From contig UCNG01000011.1 of NCBI GenBank assembly GCA_900473915.1, positions 62,001 to 126,000 on the forward strand: 64,000 nucleotides of DNA, written 5' to 3'. This document shows, in pieces, positions 36,084 through 44,730 of the stretch. A model generated the notes under the pieces. That model did no database searches. It was not told the origin of the DNA and saw nothing but the letters and a program-made list of their open reading frames with translations. Made by a program: the position numbers and the translations under genes. The stretch comes from Hyphomicrobiales bacterium (GTDB lineage Bacteria; Pseudomonadota; Alphaproteobacteria; Rhizobiales; Rhizobiaceae). The first letter of the stretch is position 1. Every line of letters starts with the position of its first letter.

Positions 36084-36584
36084 CTAAAGCTCGACTGAAC
36101 GTATCCATTCGAGGCTATCAGATACGATCTTTTCCACGCTCTCGGCGATATCTGCGCGGAAGACCAATGGTTCTCCAACCGGGCTTTCGAGTGTCGCAAT
36201 CTGGCTTTCCAGCATCGTTACCGGCATGAAATGGCCAGTGCGATGCCCCATGTGCTCATGCAAGACTTCAAAACTGCCGTCCAGAAAAACAAAAAGGACA
36301 GGCGCACCCGCAGCAGAGCGGAGGCGGTCACGGTATATCTTTTTCAGCGCAGAACAGGAAACGACAATCCCGTCAGTCGAGGCAGCAAGACGTTCTCCGA
36401 TTTTATCGAGCCAGGGCCAGCGATCCTCATCCTGCAAAGGTATGCCTGCTGACATTTTATCGACGTTGGACTTCGGATGAAGGGAGTCGCCTTCCAGAAA
36501 CGGGAGAGCCAATGCATCGGCAATCTTCTCACCGATCGTCGATTTTCCGGAACCCGATACACCCATAACGATAATACGCAACAT
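36084..36584 (-). CDS. gntK: Gluconokinase
   Basis: About 166 residues. The P-loop GVSGSGKST at about residues 8-16 and the motif FLEGDSLHPKSNVDKMSAGIPLQDEDRWPWL are diagnostic of GntK-type gluconokinases, which phosphorylate gluconate to 6-phosphogluconate. ATG 36584 is preferred over TTG 36587, with GAGGAAT upstream. It follows the SDR gene by a few bases and is the last gene of the minus arm of the sugar-acid locus. Confidence 0.92.
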   Translation of the reverse strand: MLRIIVMGVSGSGKSTIGEKIADALALPFLEGDSLHPKSNVDKMSAGIPLQDEDRWPWLDKIGERLAASTDGIVVSCSALKKIYRDRLRSAAGAPVLFVFLDGSFEVLHEHMGHRTGHFMPVTMLESQIATLESPVGEPLVFRADIAESVEKIVSDSLEWIRSVEL

Positions 36585-36591
36585 CAATTCC

Positions 36592-37365
36592 TCATACGCT
36601 CGCGGTCATGCCGCCATCGACATGCAAAACCTGCCCGTTTACAAAAGTGGAAGCGTCGCTGCTCAGGAACACTGCGGCCCCAACCAGTTCCTCCACATCT
36701 CCCCAACGGCCCGCCGGTGTTCTTTTTTCCAGCCAAGCCGTAAATTCGGGGTCATCAACCAATGCCTGATTCAGTGGCGTCTTGAAATAGCCGGGCGCAA
36801 TCGCATTGATCTGCAAGCCGTGTCTGGCCCAATCGGTGGCCATACCACGCGTCAAGTTGCGAATAGCTCCCTTCGTTGCAGTATAAGGCGCGATGGAAGG
36901 TCGAGCCAATTCGCTTTGAACCGAAGCAATATTTATGATCTTGCCGCGTCCTCGTGCAATCATATGGCGCGCAGCCGCCTGTCCGGCATAAAAAGCGCTG
37001 GAAATATTGGTTTCAAGGAGCTGGTGCCATTTCTCGACCGGGAAATCTTCGAGCGGCGCTCGATACTGCATTCCCGCATTATTGACCAGAATATCGAGCG
37101 CGCCGATTTCGTCCTCTATCGCATCAATAGCGGCGCGAACTTCTTCAGCATCCGTCACATCGAATCCAGATGCAAAGACCGTATGGCCCTCCTCTTCCAA
37201 TGAGATAACGGCCGCATCAACCTTGTTTCGGTCACGACCATTGATGATCACCGTTGCCCCATGTTCTGCAAGCCCTCGAGCCAAAGCAAAACCAATGCCT
37301 TGACTGGAACCGGTGACCAAGGCAATGCGCCCGTCCAGACTGAAAAGTTCGAAAGAAGAAGCCAT
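36592..37365 (-). CDS. Gluconate 5-dehydrogenase-like SDR oxidoreductase
   Basis: A 257-residue classical short-chain dehydrogenase. The cofactor motif TGSSQGIG near residue 18, NNAG, and the catalytic Ser (IASVQSEL) and YTATK motif are visible. The FELFSLDGRIALVTGSSQGIG and INAIAPGYFKTPLNQALVDDPEF blocks match gluconate 5-dehydrogenases, which interconvert gluconate and 5-ketogluconate. With gluconokinase next to it, a 5-keto-acid may enter metabolism via gluconate. Its ATG overlaps the GntR gene's stop by one base (TAATG). Confidence 0.88.
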   Translation of the reverse strand: MASSFELFSLDGRIALVTGSSQGIGFALARGLAEHGATVIINGRDRNKVDAAVISLEEEGHTVFASGFDVTDAEEVRAAIDAIEDEIGALDILVNNAGMQYRAPLEDFPVEKWHQLLETNISSAFYAGQAAARHMIARGRGKIINIASVQSELARPSIAPYTATKGAIRNLTRGMATDWARHGLQINAIAPGYFKTPLNQALVDDPEFTAWLEKRTPAGRWGDVEELVGAAVFLSSDASTFVNGQVLHVDGGMTASV

Positions 37366-38072
37366 TAGAAAGTTTCCAATTTGAGACCGACGCGGCTTGC
37401 TGCCTGCACGATATGGTTTCGCATCACTTCGCGCGCAAGCAATGGATCACGTGAGTGAATGGCATCCCTGATCGCGGTGTGCTCATTAATGGTGATCTCG
37501 ACGATCTGCTCAAGCACGGCCCTTGCACGCGCTGCGTTGATTGCCTGATTGATGCGCTCGGCAATGAAACCGAGGACCAGCGGAAAATACTCGTTGTGGG
37601 TTGCAGAAGCGAGTGCGCGATGAAAAGCCAGATCGGCAGCTATACCCGTATCTGTCCATTTTTTTGAACCGCTCATTTCTGCGAGCGCTTCGTTCAGTTG
37701 CATCATGTCATGTTCATTGCGATGCACCGCCGCTAATCCTGCCGCTTCAATCTCGAGCGCCATTCGCAACTGGAACAGGCTGCGGAAATTTTCACGATTG
37801 GCAAGTGTTTCGGGTTCGATGCGGAGGGCATGCCGCCTGTCGGGTTCCGTTACGAAAGCACCGACACCCTGACGTGTTTCAATTAAGCCCTCGTTGCGAA
37901 GCTGGGCGATCGCTTCGCGTACAACCGAACGGCTAACGCCGAAGCTTTGAGCAAGATTATGTTCTGTCGGCAGCTTTTGCCCCGGCAGCAGAGTACCTTC
38001 ACCAATCTGCCGCGTAATTTCGGAAGCGATGCGTCCGGGGAGCTGCTCATTGCGCCTGATTTCACCAAACAA
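37365..38072 (-). CDS. GntR-family (FadR/FCD subfamily) transcriptional regulator
   Basis: A 235-residue regulator. The winged HTH occupies residues 10-75 (LPGRIASEITRQIGEGTLLPG, LPTEHNLAQSFGVSRSVVREA, RQGVGAFV). The FCD effector domain follows, with metal-binding residues in the helices around AADLAFHRALASATHNEYF and NEHTAIRDAIHSRD. No ATG is available; TTG 38072 is in frame, though GGGAGA lies about 12 bases upstream, so an unusual ATT codon one triplet earlier cannot be excluded. FCD regulators usually sense sugar acids or carboxylates. It is the likely regulator of both arms of this locus. Confidence 0.92.
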   Translation of the reverse strand: MFGEIRRNEQLPGRIASEITRQIGEGTLLPGQKLPTEHNLAQSFGVSRSVVREAIAQLRNEGLIETRQGVGAFVTEPDRRHALRIEPETLANRENFRSLFQLRMALEIEAAGLAAVHRNEHDMMQLNEALAEMSGSKKWTDTGIAADLAFHRALASATHNEYFPLVLGFIAERINQAINAARARAVLEQIVEITINEHTAIRDAIHSRDPLLAREVMRNHIVQAASRVGLKLETF

Positions 38073-38114
38073 AATGATAAAGTCTCCCTGATTGCCCGTG
38101 CAACTGATGTGTCG

Positions 38115-39557
38115 TCAGCCTCTTGAAGAGTCAAGCGAAAGCTGGCAGCCCGGATTCATGATGTTGCCCGGATCAATGACCTGCTTGAGAGCTTCAAGCA
38201 ACTTTCGCCGCGCAGGGTCAATCCGCTTCTCAAAATCGTCCCTTTTCAAACGACCGATGCCGTGCTCGGCGCTAATGCTGCCCGCATAACGATCCAGAAC
38301 AGCATTGATCGTTTCCTTCGCAAGCTTGATCTTCACGTCTTTCGCTGCGACACCGAGATTGCTTTCGGGGATGACATTGAGATGCACATTGCCATCGCCG
38401 ACATGCCCATAGGAAACCGCGAGACAATCGGGAAGAACCTTCGCCAGTTCCCTTTCAGCTTCATCGACGAATGATGCCAGTTTTGAAAGCGGAACTGATA
38501 TGTCCGTGCGCAGGTGCTTGCCGCGCAGGGCCTGCCCCTCATTCATCGCCTCCCGGAACATCCAGAGATTTTGACCCTGTGCCCGCGATGACGCGATGGC
38601 ACCGTCAAGAACGAGGCCATCTTCCAGTGCCTGTGCAAGAAACCGTTCCATCAAGGATGCTATATCGACTAGACCCGAGCCTGAAATCTCCATCAATACA
38701 TAGGCCGGATATTGCCCAAGCGGCACGGTGAGTTCCGGCATAGCCTCTTGCGCGAGTGTAAAGGCCACCGGCGGCATGAACTCGAATGCGGACATCAGAT
38801 CACAGCACTGCACCCGTGCCCGTCGATAAAGCGCGATGGCATCCTCAAGGGAGTTCAGCCCGAGCAGCGCAGTTTCGACCTTGTCCGGCAAAGGCATCAA
38901 TTTGATCGCCACACCAGTTACTATTCCAAGAATGCCTTCCGCGCCGATAAAAAGCTGCTTCAGATCAATGCCACGATTGTCTTTTCTCAGCGTCGAAAGA
39001 CCGTTGAAGACTGTACCGTCAGGCAGAACCACCTCCAGCCCAAGGATCAACTCGCGAGTCATGCCATAGCGCAACACGTTGACACCGCCGGCATTGGTGC
39101 TGACATTTCCACCAATACGGCAGCTTCCCTGTGCACCAAGCGCCAGCGGGAAAAACATTCCTTCTGCTGCCAGTTTGTCTTTCAGTTCGGAAAGAATGCA
39201 ACCGGCGTCGACAACCGCTGAAAAGTCGTCCGGATCAATTTTCCGAATGCAGTTCATCCGCTCGAGACTCAAAATGACGAGGTTGTCCTGGCCATCAGGT
39301 ACGCCGCCTTGCACGAGACCGGTATTTCCGCCTTGGGGAATGACAGACAATCCTAGCAAAGCGCAGGCTTTAACCGCCGCGGAGACATCGGCTGTCGAAC
39401 GCGGACGGATCACCGCCACCGCCGCTTTCTCCACATCTCCGGGCCAGTCACGGCAATAGCCAAGCATGTCGTTTTGCCCGGTCATAACCATATCATCACC
39501 CAAAAGAGCGACGAGATCTGTCTGCTTGTTTCCGGTCATGTCCCCCGAACTGTGCAT
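38115..39557 (-). CDS. FAD-binding 2-hydroxyacid dehydrogenase (GlcD / D-lactate dehydrogenase type)
   Basis: A 480-residue flavoprotein of the VAO family: the FAD-binding_4 domain with VIPQGGNTGLVQGGVPDG and LGAQGSCRIGGNVSTNAGGVNVLRYGMTRE, then the C-terminal oxidase domain with SYGHVGDGNVHLNVIP, SAEHGIGRLKRDDF and LLEALKQVIDPGNIMNPG. Members oxidise D-2-hydroxyacids such as glycolate, D-lactate and D-2-hydroxyglutarate. ATG 39557 has GAGGG upstream; ATG 39539 is an alternative. It is the first gene of the minus arm and may oxidise a 2-hydroxy sugar acid. Confidence 0.88.
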   Translation of the reverse strand: MHSSGDMTGNKQTDLVALLGDDMVMTGQNDMLGYCRDWPGDVEKAAVAVIRPRSTADVSAAVKACALLGLSVIPQGGNTGLVQGGVPDGQDNLVILSLERMNCIRKIDPDDFSAVVDAGCILSELKDKLAAEGMFFPLALGAQGSCRIGGNVSTNAGGVNVLRYGMTRELILGLEVVLPDGTVFNGLSTLRKDNRGIDLKQLFIGAEGILGIVTGVAIKLMPLPDKVETALLGLNSLEDAIALYRRARVQCCDLMSAFEFMPPVAFTLAQEAMPELTVPLGQYPAYVLMEISGSGLVDIASLMERFLAQALEDGLVLDGAIASSRAQGQNLWMFREAMNEGQALRGKHLRTDISVPLSKLASFVDEAERELAKVLPDCLAVSYGHVGDGNVHLNVIPESNLGVAAKDVKIKLAKETINAVLDRYAGSISAEHGIGRLKRDDFEKRIDPARRKLLEALKQVIDPGNIMNPGCQLSLDSSRG

Positions 39558-39686
39558 GATACCCTCTTGGCTATATCGATTTGCAATGCGCTGCCGCAGG
39601 AGTACGACAGGTTTTAAGATGCAGCGGGCTTTTCCGTTTGCTCCTGTGGCAGAACAGAGAAAACTGTTTCCAAGGCTTACATATAA

Positions 39687-39701
39687 GGTTATCAGACAAC
39701 C
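39687..39701. promoter_or_regulatory. Candidate FCD/GntR operator in the divergent promoter
   Basis: GGTTATCAGACAACC is a near-perfect 15-bp palindrome (six of seven base pairs symmetric). It lies in the intergenic region between the GlcD-like and DenD-like genes. Its core recurs at 42959, before the XylX-like gene. FadR/FCD regulators such as LldR bind short palindromes of the kind TNGTNNNACNA, which this resembles. Assignment to the GntR protein encoded here is inference. Confidence 0.5.
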
Positions 39702-39801
39702 CTACAACATGAATCTGTGGGAGACTGGATAAGTGTTGTTACGATAGCCACGCCTACATTTTTGAGCGATGTTGGCTGCAAGGCAGGGAGGAGATTTCTG
39801 G

Positions 39802-40785
39802 ATGCATATCGCAATCATCGGCGCTGCCGGCATGGTCGGGCGCAAACTAACACAGCGCCTCTCGAAAGACGGGCATCTTGGCGGAAAATCCATCGAAAAG
39901 CTTACACTTATCGATATCGTGGCGGCAGAACCTCCGACCAGTTTTGCGGGAACAGTCGATACTCTGGCAGCAGATATATCCACTATGGAAACAGCTCAGA
40001 AGATTGAGTCAGGACGACCTGATGTCATCTTCCACCTTGCGGCCATCGTGTCCGGTGAAGCGGAGATAGATTTTGATAAAGGATATCGAATCAATCTGGA
40101 TGGCACCCGGCATCTGTTTGACGCAATCAGGCTTGCGCACATTGCTGATGGCTATAAGCCGCGCGTGGTTTTCACGTCTTCCATTGCCGTTTTTGGCGCC
40201 CCACTCCCCCACCCGATCCCCGATGAGTTTCACACAACCCCGTTGACCAGTTACGGTACGCAAAAGGCCATAAGCGAGCTTTTGTTATCGGATTACACCC
40301 GGCGCGGCTTCTTCGAAGGTATCGGCATTCGCCTGCCGACGATCTGCATACGCCCCGGCAAACCGAACAAAGCCGCTTCCGGCTTTTTCTCCAACATCCT
40401 TCGCGAACCGCTATCCGGGCAGGAAGCCGTTTTGCCCGTTCCCGAAGATGTTCGGCATTGGCATGCTTCGCCGCGCTCAGCCGTCGGTTTTCTGATCCAT
40501 GGCGCAACCATCGATACGGAAGCTGTGGGAGCGCGCCGCAATCTTTCCATGCCAGGTCTCAGTGCCACCGTGGGCGAACAGATCGAAGCCTTGCGCCGCG
40601 TAGCGGGGGAAAAAGCCGTCGGTCTCATCCGACGCGAACCGGACGAAATGATTATGCGCATGGTCGCTGGCTGGGCTCCTGGTTTTGAAGCAAAACGCGC
40701 GCAGGCTCTTGGCTTCACCGCCGAAACATCCTTTGATGAGATTATTCGCGTTCACATCGAGGATGAAATGGGAGGCAAGCTTTGA
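39802..40785 (+). CDS. denD: D-erythronate dehydrogenase-like NAD-dependent oxidoreductase
   Basis: A 327-residue extended SDR with GAAGMVG at residues 7-13 and the catalytic Y151 and K155 (SYGTQKAISELLL). The layout, including HLAAIVSGEAEIDFDKGYRINLDGT and LRVAGEKAV-like C-terminal segments, matches DenD, which oxidises D-erythronate at C2 to 2-keto-D-erythronate. ATG 39802 has GGGAGGAG upstream, which decides against 39769. The other erythronate genes (otnI, otnC, otnK) are absent nearby, so the substrate here may be another aldonate. It overlaps the next gene by four bases. Confidence 0.75.
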   Translation: MHIAIIGAAGMVGRKLTQRLSKDGHLGGKSIEKLTLIDIVAAEPPTSFAGTVDTLAADISTMETAQKIESGRPDVIFHLAAIVSGEAEIDFDKGYRINLDGTRHLFDAIRLAHIADGYKPRVVFTSSIAVFGAPLPHPIPDEFHTTPLTSYGTQKAISELLLSDYTRRGFFEGIGIRLPTICIRPGKPNKAASGFFSNILREPLSGQEAVLPVPEDVRHWHASPRSAVGFLIHGATIDTEAVGARRNLSMPGLSATVGEQIEALRRVAGEKAVGLIRREPDEMIMRMVAGWAPGFEAKRAQALGFTAETSFDEIIRVHIEDEMGGKL

Positions 40786-41663
40786 CACGCAGGATCGCTT
40801 TTCTGGGAACCGGGCTGATGGGCGCACCCATGGCCAGACGCCTTCTGGATGCGGGCTTCGACGTGACTGTCTGGAACCGGAACAGCAACAAATCTGCCCC
40901 CCTCGTTGAAAAAGGTGCCAAAGTCGCTCAAACCGCCGCCAAGGCGGGAGCGCTGGCCGATATAGTCATCACCATGCTGACCGATGGGCCGGCGGTACGG
41001 GACGTTCTCTTTGAGCAAGGCGTCGCTGCCGTCTTGAAAAATGACAGCACCGTCATCGATATGAGTTCCAATTCACCGGATTTCGCCCGCGTACACACCC
41101 AGCGCTTGCAAGCGAAAGGGGTCAATCATATCGACGCGCCGGTTTCAGGGGGCGTAATCGGCGCACAGGAAGGCACACTTGCCATCATGGCTGGAGGCGA
41201 TGAAACAATCATTGCGGGTCTCTCTGACGTGTTCAAACCAATGGGGCGCCTCACCCGCGTCGGTCCATCCGGTGCTGGCCAATTGGCAAAACTCGCCAAT
41301 CAGCAGATTGTAGCCGTAACCATTGGAGCCATTGCGGAGGCAATGGTTCTGGTCGAAAAAGGCGGTGGATCACGTGCAGCATTCCGCGACGCCATTCGAG
41401 GCGGTTTCTGTGAAAGCCGTATTCTCGACCTGCACGGCAAACGGATGATTGATCGCAATTTTGCGCCGGGCGGCACATCGCGCATTCAGTTGAAGGATCT
41501 CAATTCGATCCTCGATACGGCGGGCAATTTGTCCTTGAGCCTGCCGCTTACCGAGACTGTGCGCGAAGCCTTTGCCGCTTTCGTAGAAGAAGGTGGCGGC
41601 GAGCAAGATCATAGCGCCCTGCTCCTTCATCTCGAAAAGCTCAATCAAGGCGGGACGAGCTAG
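40782..41663 (+). CDS. NAD-dependent beta-hydroxyacid dehydrogenase
   Basis: A 293-residue member of the 3-hydroxyisobutyrate/tartronate semialdehyde dehydrogenase family: GTGLMG cofactor motif near residue 8, substrate-binding DAPVSGGVIGAQEGTLAIMAGG, and the catalytic lysine of GQLAKLANQ. It starts with TTG 40782, overlapping the DenD-like stop. LtnD-type members oxidise threonate at C2, so it may handle a stereoisomer complementary to the DenD-like substrate. Specificity cannot be read directly. Confidence 0.88.
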   Translation: MTRRIAFLGTGLMGAPMARRLLDAGFDVTVWNRNSNKSAPLVEKGAKVAQTAAKAGALADIVITMLTDGPAVRDVLFEQGVAAVLKNDSTVIDMSSNSPDFARVHTQRLQAKGVNHIDAPVSGGVIGAQEGTLAIMAGGDETIIAGLSDVFKPMGRLTRVGPSGAGQLAKLANQQIVAVTIGAIAEAMVLVEKGGGSRAAFRDAIRGGFCESRILDLHGKRMIDRNFAPGGTSRIQLKDLNSILDTAGNLSLSLPLTETVREAFAAFVEEGGGEQDHSALLLHLEKLNQGGTS

Positions 41664-41696
41664 CTCACACCGTTTCCGATTGCATTGGGAGGTGCA

Positions 41697-42902
41697 ATGA
41701 AGATCACAGCCGTCGAAACGATCCGCATAGCCGAACGGCCAAATCTGTTATGGGTTGAAGTTCATACAGACGAAGGGATTACCGGGCTCGGTGAAACTTT
41801 TTTCATGGCCGAGACGGTCGAGGCCTATCTGCACGAATATGTGGCACCACGCGTCATAGGTCGTGACCCGTTGCAAATTGATCTGCTGGCCTCTGACCTT
41901 GTGGGCTATCTCGGATTCCGTTCAACCGGCGCCGAAGTGCGTGGCAACTCCGCTTTCGACATCGCCCTGTGGGATCTCTACGGCAAAGCCGCCAATCTCC
42001 CTATCGCTCAGCTTCTTGGCGGTTTCAGCCGCCAATCCATCCGCACGTATAACACCTGCGCCGGAACCGAATACATAAAGAAGGCTACCGGCCAGCAGTC
42101 TGCCAATTATGGACTTACGAATGCGGATGTCAGTTATGACGATCTGAACGGCTTCCTGCACCGGGCCGACGAGCTTGCACTTTCGTTGCTGGACGAAGGC
42201 ATCACGGCGATGAAAATCTGGCCGTTTGACATGGCGGCAGAGAAGACGCGCGGACAGTATATTTCTCAACCCGATCTCAAAGCGGCATTGCAGCCTTTCG
42301 AGAAAATTCGCGCGGCCGTCGGTGATCGCATGGATATCATGGTTGAGTTCCATTCCATGTGGCAACTCTTGCCCGCCATGCAAATCGCCCGTGAACTCGC
42401 GCCATTCAAGACTTTCTGGCACGAAGACCCGATCAAGATGGACAGTCTCGGTAGCCTGAAACGTTATGCGGAAGCAAGTATTGCACCGATCTGCGCCTCC
42501 GAGACCTTGGGAAGCCGTTGGGCGTTTCGCGATCTTCTCGAAACTGGCGCTGCTGGTGTGGTGATGCTCGATTTAAGTTGGTGCGGTGGCCTGTCAGAAG
42601 CTCGCAAGATCGCAGCCATGGCAGAAGCGTGGCATCTTCCGGTAGCACCGCATGACTGTACTGGCCCTGTCGTTCTGTGCGCTTCAACGCACTTGTCGCT
42701 TAACGCACCGAATGCTCTCATTCAGGAAAGCGTGCGCGCATTTTACAAAACCTGGTATCGCGACCTTGTCACGGCCCTGCCCGAAGTGGCGAATGGCATG
42801 ATTACCGTTCCACCCGGCGCAGGTCTGGGCATGGAACTCAATCCCGAAATGAGCAAGGCCTACACCGTCAGCCGAAGAAAAACAGATCGATCTAATTTTT
42901 GA
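41697..42902 (+). CDS. Enolase-superfamily (mandelate racemase/muconate lactonizing) sugar-acid dehydratase
   Basis: A 401-residue enzyme. Metal ligands are E217 (VEFHS), E243 (HEDP) and E269 (ASETLG). H319 in APHDCTGP is the likely general acid/base, and the second-strand motif is KIW (173-175) rather than the KxK of mandelate racemase. The E-x-H at 217-219 recalls mannonate/galactonate-type dehydratases. It probably dehydrates an aldonate to a 2-keto-3-deoxy acid. ATG 41697 has GGGAGG upstream. Its stop is followed by about 118 bases with a candidate operator. Confidence 0.85.
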   Translation: MKITAVETIRIAERPNLLWVEVHTDEGITGLGETFFMAETVEAYLHEYVAPRVIGRDPLQIDLLASDLVGYLGFRSTGAEVRGNSAFDIALWDLYGKAANLPIAQLLGGFSRQSIRTYNTCAGTEYIKKATGQQSANYGLTNADVSYDDLNGFLHRADELALSLLDEGITAMKIWPFDMAAEKTRGQYISQPDLKAALQPFEKIRAAVGDRMDIMVEFHSMWQLLPAMQIARELAPFKTFWHEDPIKMDSLGSLKRYAEASIAPICASETLGSRWAFRDLLETGAAGVVMLDLSWCGGLSEARKIAAMAEAWHLPVAPHDCTGPVVLCASTHLSLNAPNALIQESVRAFYKTWYRDLVTALPEVANGMITVPPGAGLGMELNPEMSKAYTVSRRKTDRSNF

Positions 42903-42958
42903 GGTTAATGCCGCCTGACGGCTGGACTAAATATCAGACTGCTAATAATAGTACTATT

Positions 42959-42979
42959 GTTGTCAGACATCCTGACAAC
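42959..42979. promoter_or_regulatory. Candidate GntR operator before the XylX-like gene
   Basis: GTTGTCAG (42959-42966) and CTGACAAC (42972-42979) form a perfect inverted repeat around ACATC. The first part, GTTGTCAGACATCC, aligns with the palindrome at 39687 over GTTRTCAGACA. Its position 40-60 bases before GTG 43021 suggests a second promoter inside the plus arm under the same regulator. Confidence 0.5.
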
Positions 42980-43020
42980 GCATGGCCAACGGGAAACGGC
43001 CATATATTGGGAGGATATCC

Positions 43021-44190
43021 GTGCAAGACAAGCGTGAACTGACAGCATCGGCGATTCTGCCTGAAGATAGCCATTCTGCGATTTTGATAGGCCGAGTTTG
43101 GTCGAAGGCGGAAAATGGCCCCTGTCCAGTACTGGTAAAAAACGGTTATCTGCACGACATATCCAGCTTATCTGCTACCGTTTCAGGACTTCTGGAACGC
43201 AATTCGCTACTAAGCGAGTTGCAGGCTGCAGAGAGCTTCCCCGTCCTCGGGTCTCTGGACGATTTTCTGTCCGATGATTGCGGAGAGCTGCTCGCTCCTA
43301 TCGATTTGCAATCCATCAAGGCAGCAGGTGTTACCTTTGCTGACAGCATGCTCGAGCGCGTGATCGAAGAGCAGGCAAAAGGCGATCCTTCCCGCGCCCG
43401 TGAAATTCGTGAGCGCCTCGCCCCCGTCATCGGCGATAATTTGCGCGGTGTTGTTGCTGGCTCCGAAAAAGCCGCAGAGGTCAAGGCGCTCCTTCAGGAA
43501 ATGGGGCTCTGGTCCCAGTATCTGGAAGTGGGCATCGGGCCAGACGCAGAAATCTTCACCAAATCCCAGCCGATGTCTGCCGTTGGATGCGGCGCAACAG
43601 TCGGCATTCTACCCATTTCGCAATGGAACAATCCCGAACCGGAAGTCGTACTGGTTGTCGCATCCGACGGACGCATTGTTGGGGCGACGCTCGGCAATGA
43701 CGTCAATCTCAGGGACGTCGAAGGGCGTTCAGCGCTCTTGCTCGGCAAGGCGAAGGATAATAACGCATCCTGTGCCATCGGCCCTTTCATTCGCTTGTTT
43801 GATGGCGATTTCACTATGGACGTGTTGCGCAAACTCAAGCTTGCGCTGACTGTTCACGGAGCAGACGGCTTCGAGATGACCGGCGAAAGCCCAATGGAAG
43901 CAATCAGCCGCGACCCTGAAAATCTCGCCTCGCAAATGATGAACCGCAATCATCAGTATCCGGATGGAGCGGTATTGTTTCTCGGCACGATGTTCGCGCC
44001 CGTGAAGGACCGTCGTGGCGCGGGACAGGGTTTCACCCACGAAGTCGGCGACCGCGTGGAAATATCCACACCGAAGCTGGGACGTCTTGTCAACTGGGTC
44101 GACAGGACTGACAAATGTTCTGAATGGACATTCGGTATCAGGGCGCTGATCCAGAACCTGCAAGCCCGCGATCTGCTCCATAAAGTCTGA
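43021..44190 (+). CDS. 2-keto-3-deoxy-sugar-acid dehydratase, XylX-like (FAH fold)
   Basis: A 389-residue fumarylacetoacetate-hydrolase-family protein. It parallels Caulobacter XylX along its length: AAGVTFADSMLERVIEEQAKGD, GLWSQYLEVGIGPDAEIFTK, WNNPEPEVVLVV, LGNDVNLRDVEGRSALLLGKAKDNNASCAIGPF and QYPDGAVLFLGTMFAP (read in segments). XylX dehydrates 2-keto-3-deoxy-D-xylonate to 2-oxoglutarate semialdehyde in the Weimberg pathway. GTG 43021 follows GGGAGGA by seven bases and is preferred over ATG 42982. It starts the block that includes the TRAP transporter. Confidence 0.85.
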   Translation: MQDKRELTASAILPEDSHSAILIGRVWSKAENGPCPVLVKNGYLHDISSLSATVSGLLERNSLLSELQAAESFPVLGSLDDFLSDDCGELLAPIDLQSIKAAGVTFADSMLERVIEEQAKGDPSRAREIRERLAPVIGDNLRGVVAGSEKAAEVKALLQEMGLWSQYLEVGIGPDAEIFTKSQPMSAVGCGATVGILPISQWNNPEPEVVLVVASDGRIVGATLGNDVNLRDVEGRSALLLGKAKDNNASCAIGPFIRLFDGDFTMDVLRKLKLALTVHGADGFEMTGESPMEAISRDPENLASQMMNRNHQYPDGAVLFLGTMFAPVKDRRGAGQGFTHEVGDRVEISTPKLGRLVNWVDRTDKCSEWTFGIRALIQNLQARDLLHKV

Positions 44191-44200
44191 GGGCGAGCAT

Positions 44201-44725
44201 ATGACGAAAGCCATAGACTTCTTCTACAAGCTACTTGGCGCAACTCTCGTCTTCCTCCTCGCAGGCATGGCTATCATGGTCTTCGTCAACGTGGTTTTGC
44301 GCTATGCGGCAAATTCAGGGCTGACGGTGTCGGAGGAACTTGCGCGTTATTTTTTTGTGTGGGTAGCGTTTCTCGGGGCAGTCCTCACGTTTCGCGAGAA
44401 CAGCCATTTGGGTATCGAAACGCTGGTTGCGCGCTTCGGGCGACGGGGCCGCATTGTCTGCATGGCGATCAGTTATCTGATCGTCCTTTTATGCTCGGGA
44501 ATTTTCTTCTGGGGCACATGGAAGCAATTCGACATCAATGCCAGCATGGTCGCACCTGTCACCGGCCTCTCCATGATCTGGGTTTATGGAGTCGGACTAT
44601 TTACCGGCGGTGCAATGTTCATCATTGCCGCCGAGCGCTTCCTGCGGGCTGTTACAGGTCGTCTGACCGATGAGGAAATAGCCACCTTTGCGGGCGAACA
44701 CTCGCTCGACCATCTGATGGAGTAG
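44201..44725 (+). CDS. TRAP transporter small permease (DctQ-like)
   Basis: A 174-residue membrane protein with four predicted helices. The typical DctQ signature is seen in VNVVLRYAANSGLTVSEELARYFFVWVAFLGAVLTFRENSHLGIE (residues 28-72, read in parts). It lies 10 bases after the XylX-like gene and 5 before the large permease. With DctM and DctP it forms a sodium- or proton-driven importer for carboxylates. Confidence 0.93.
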   Translation: MTKAIDFFYKLLGATLVFLLAGMAIMVFVNVVLRYAANSGLTVSEELARYFFVWVAFLGAVLTFRENSHLGIETLVARFGRRGRIVCMAISYLIVLLCSGIFFWGTWKQFDINASMVAPVTGLSMIWVYGVGLFTGGAMFIIAAERFLRAVTGRLTDEEIATFAGEHSLDHLME

Positions 44726-44730
44726 ACGAC

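Noticed and set aside
42884-42893. AGATCGATCT, identical to the core of the 28532 palindrome
   Set aside because: It lies within the last codons of the enolase-superfamily gene, lacks the flanking symmetry, and a 10-base palindrome is common enough to be chance.
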